Shown here: positions 61,675-64,000 of the stretch, piece by piece
Numbering within the stretch: position 1 is the stretch's first letter
How the letters are laid out: the number at the start of each line of letters is the position of its first letter
DNA from: Parapedobacter luteus
Lineage (GTDB): Bacteria; Bacteroidota; Bacteroidia; Sphingobacteriales; Sphingobacteriaceae
Direction: 5' to 3'
Assembly: GCF_900168055.1 (NCBI RefSeq)
Contig: NZ_FUYS01000012.1
Coordinates: 61,986-125,985 of the forward strand
DNA: 64,000 nucleotides
The notes under the pieces: generated by a model
The model's input: the letters and a program-made list of their open reading frames with translations, nothing else
Told to the model about the DNA's origin: nothing
Databases searched by the model: none
Position numbers and translations under genes: made by a program

Positions 61675-62922
61675 ATGCTTCTTTTCTATGCCATACTTAT
61701 TGTCGCTTTGGACTTTTATGTTTTCTTCGCATTGCGTGGGTCGAGCATCCCCTTTGCGAAGAAAATATGGTTTGGATGGCTGTGGTGGGGGTATAGCATC
61801 ATGCTCCTAATCGGGTTATTCACTGCACTTCGCTCCGATTTTCCGTTTGCTTACCGTTCCGGTATTGTGATTACATTTATCATTACGACCATGTGTAAAT
61901 TTAGCTATGGACTGGTCTTGGTTACTGACGACATTAGGCGTGGAGGCGTGTGGATTTCCCGTTTTCTCTTTCCAAAAAAAGAAAAAGAAACTCCCTCTCC
62001 CCAACTTATCGGAGACAAGCAGAGGCATGTAATCACACGTTCCGATTTTTTGCTCAAGTCGGGATTGGTCGTGGCTTCGTTGCCGTTCTTTGGGCTATCG
62101 TGGGGTGTAATTTCGGGTGCATACGATTATAGGATTCGTCGGCAAAAGCTGTACCTGCCTAATCTTCCACAAACCTTTCATGGTATGACCATTGCACAGA
62201 TTTCGGATGTGCATTCGGGTTCGTTTTACAATAAAAAAGCGGTATCAGGTGGGATAGAGTTATTGATGGGGGAAAAACCGGATATGATTTTTTTTACGGG
62301 CGACTTGGTCAATCACCTTGCTTCGGAGATGTGGGACTATCAAGATTTGTTTTCCAAGTTGAAAGCCGATTTAGGGGTATTCTCGGTACTCGGAAACCAT
62401 GACTATGGCGATTACCATTTCGGTTACGGGGATTCTCCCGAAAAGCACCGAAACCTCAAAAACCTCGTTGGCACACATAAGGTCATGGGATGGGATTTGC
62501 TTCGCAACGAGAACCGCAAGGTCAAAGTGGATAACGAAACTATTTCCATCGTGGGAGTAGAAAACTGGGGTACGAGGAACTTTTCGAATAGAGGGAATAT
62601 TCAAAAGGCATTACTCGGAACCGAGGAAGAAGCAGTAAAACTACTCCTGTCACACGACCCATCGCATTGGCGTGAACAGGTATTAGATACGGATGTTGAT
62701 GCAATGTTTGCCGGACATACACATGGGATGCAGTTTGGTGTGCGGAGCGAACACTTCCAATGGAGTCCTGTGCAATACATTTACAAAGAATGGGCAGGGC
62801 TTTATTCGGAGGGAAACAAGCAGCTATATGTTAATGCTGGTTTTGGATTTCTTGGATATCCCGGTCGTGTGGGTATACTTCCAGAAATCACCATCTTTGA
62901 ATTGCAGAAAGGCAGTGTTTAG
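61675..62922 (+). CDS. Membrane-anchored metallophosphoesterase
   Basis: 415 residues. Three to four N-terminal hydrophobic helices (about 1-80) and one near 120-145 are followed by a calcineurin-like phosphoesterase domain (about 165-405). Metal ligands are in order: AQISDVHSGSF, FFTGDLVNH, VLGNHDYGDY, LLSHDPSHW and MFAGHTHGMQFG. It resembles YkuE/YaeI-type enzymes acting on phospholipid-like or nucleotide substrates at the membrane. Its gene follows the aldo/keto reductase by 9 nt, so one transcript is likely. A hairpin terminator follows. Confidence 0.9.
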   Translation: MLLFYAILIVALDFYVFFALRGSSIPFAKKIWFGWLWWGYSIMLLIGLFTALRSDFPFAYRSGIVITFIITTMCKFSYGLVLVTDDIRRGGVWISRFLFPKKEKETPSPQLIGDKQRHVITRSDFLLKSGLVVASLPFFGLSWGVISGAYDYRIRRQKLYLPNLPQTFHGMTIAQISDVHSGSFYNKKAVSGGIELLMGEKPDMIFFTGDLVNHLASEMWDYQDLFSKLKADLGVFSVLGNHDYGDYHFGYGDSPEKHRNLKNLVGTHKVMGWDLLRNENRKVKVDNETISIVGVENWGTRNFSNRGNIQKALLGTEEEAVKLLLSHDPSHWREQVLDTDVDAMFAGHTHGMQFGVRSEHFQWSPVQYIYKEWAGLYSEGNKQLYVNAGFGFLGYPGRVGILPEITIFELQKGSV

Positions 62923-63001
62923 CTATTCTTTATTAAAAAAATAGCGTGTAGATGATGGGTAGCCCTGTCATCTCTCTAAAATTATAAACGAGGAATTGGA
63001 T

Positions 63002-63030
63002 AATGCCTAAACACAACAGATTTAGGCATT
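63002..63030. terminator. Hairpin after the metallophosphoesterase gene
   Basis: AATGCCTAAA and TTTAGGCATT (perfect 10-bp stem, 9-base loop), followed by TCTAATAAAA. The U-tract is weak, but the position, 80 nt after the stop and before rteC, fits transcript ending. Confidence 0.6.
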
Positions 63031-63059
63031 TCTAATAAAATAGCAATTAAAATAATTGG

Positions 63060-63885
63060 ATGGATAAATTTTACAATGAAACACTTTCTAAACTGGAAAC
63101 CTCAATCACCGAAACTGGAATAGATTGATTGCTCTGTACAACGAATAGAGGCTGTTATACACGTAATTGTACAATTCTTGTCCGAAGTAAAGGAATATGT
63201 CTTGAAAAGAGGGTTTAAGAATGTGAATGAAGAAATCCGTTTTTTCAAATATCAGAAACCTGCTATTTTAGCAAAACTCATTTACTACAACGCCATTTAT
63301 AAAATCGAGACAAAGAAGCCCTACAGAGCAAAGCCCATAAGGAAATACCTCAACAAAGAACTGAAAAAGCTAAATAGGTTCTTTGACAACAACCTCGATT
63401 TTTATAAGTATTATCGTAGCAATAATTCGTTCCTTGACGAAAGTTTTTTTGTTCGTGGCAACCACGATATAAAGCTATGGTAGGACACCTATTATTTCCA
63501 GTCTGATCAGTCCTTTTCCACCTCACATGATTACAAGGTCGCCAAGATAATAGCCAATGATTTGATACAGGTTTACATCGAAGACCAGTTGTATAACAAA
63601 TTCCAAAAAGATAAATCGAAAACCCAAAAGAAGCTGAAATGGACAGGTAGCAAAGTAGCCTTGATAGAACTGATTTATGCCCTGCACTATCAAAATGTAT
63701 TTGACAACGGGAACAACGATATAAGGGAAGTAGCCCAATACTTTGAAAGCACATTTGATATTGATTTGGGCAATTTTTATCAGACTTATTTGGAGTTGAG
63801 AAACCGAAAGATGAACCGCACAAAATTCCTTGATGCGCTTCGGGAGGAACTTATCAAGAAAATGGACGAGCAGGACGAAAAGTAG
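63060..63885 (+). pseudogene. rteC: rteC regulator gene, broken by a 4-bp duplication and a stop codon
   Basis: The reading frame starts at ATG 63060 (MDKFYNETLSKLETSITETG), then shifts at a tandem GATT duplication (63123-63130), after which the frame DCSVQRIEAVI...VQFLSEVKEYVLKRG continues. It contains FKYQKPAILAKLIYYNAIYK and ends RTKFLDALREELIKKMDEQD. An in-frame TAG at 63481-63483 (after IKLW, before DTYYF) is a second lesion. The body is clearly RteC, the activator of the excision genes of CTnDOT-like elements. About 275 codons in total, near family length. Both lesions mean no functional product. Confidence 0.88.
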
Positions 63886-63978
63886 GATTTGGGCGTGCCA
63901 CCGTCGTATCCGCCCGACCAAGTACATCTTTATTGATTAATTGATCCGCTGTAGTTTTACGGGCTAAATATTATTGAT

Positions 63979-64000
63979 ATGAAAGAGCGTAGAGACTACA
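63979..64000 (+). CDS. Possible start of a further gene, cut by window edge
   Basis: An ATG at 63979 opens a frame reading MKERRDY to the window end. Only seven codons are visible, so this is a weak call. The stretch 63886-63978 shows no other feature. Confidence 0.2.

Noticed and set aside
63562..63885. 108-codon plus-strand frame as a separate gene
   Set aside because: It is in the same frame as the upstream rteC part and continues the RteC homology after a TAG.

Overview
The window looks like chromosomal DNA of a Bacteroidota member, most likely of the family Sphingobacteriaceae (a Parapedobacter-like organism is my guess from gene content and a base composition near 50% GC). The basis is a type IX secretion adhesin with the gliding-type C-terminal domain, a PorP/SprF and OmpA/PD40 partner pair, families largely restricted to this phylum (DUF2851, DUF4199, RteC), and repeated Bacteroidota-type promoter boxes (TAnnTTTG, sometimes with TTTG 18-20 bases upstream) in place of the enterobacterial -10.

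Layout. 1-2406: the start of an ABC exporter, then an aminotransferase and prephenate dehydrogenase (aromatic amino acids). 2483-11074: a cell-surface module on the minus strand, with a LuxR-type regulator, a 1501-residue adhesin, a PorP/SprF protein and an OmpA-family protein. 11324-14870: two secreted peptidases. 14899-22930: a minus-strand catabolic cluster (SUMF1-domain protein, Gfo/Idh/MocA oxidoreductase, ApbE, TIM-barrel isomerase, NHS-type permease, GMC oxidoreductase and its small subunit), which I read as oxidation of a sugar or cyclitol-like compound. 23142-28768: infB-nusA-rimP and an S24 regulator. 29279-38610: a metallopeptidase/propeller/barrel protein, a class A PBP, a cation efflux protein, an aspartate-type aminotransferase and an FtsX-like permease. 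38785-50472: queA, ispD, a 50-residue membrane protein, an MBL hydrolase, two glycosyltransferases, DUF4199, an aberrant dihydroorotase, UbiX and an ABC-2 exporter with a NEW3-domain protein. 50951-58844: ankyrin protein, PspC, DUF2851, an ABC importer pair with ribD, prmC and an amidohydrolase. 58995-59067: tRNA-Lys.

From the tRNA-Lys to the end of the window the DNA is visibly more AT-rich and carries decayed integrative-element genes: the 3' part of a large serine recombinase with a frameshift, and an rteC copy broken by a 4-bp duplication and a stop codon. Between them sits an apparently intact three-gene cassette: Crp/Fnr regulator, aldo/keto reductase and metallophosphoesterase.

The signals most worth following are non-coding. 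There is a candidate small RNA with its own promoter and terminator at about 50650-50722. A matched pair of Crp/Fnr operators lies at the same 21-base distance from two promoters (59995-60039 and 60622-60666). A 22-unit array with an 11-base period abuts the prmC promoter. Upstream motifs are shared by the LuxR gene and the adhesin, and a terminator-like hairpin sits in the leader of rimP-nusA-infB.
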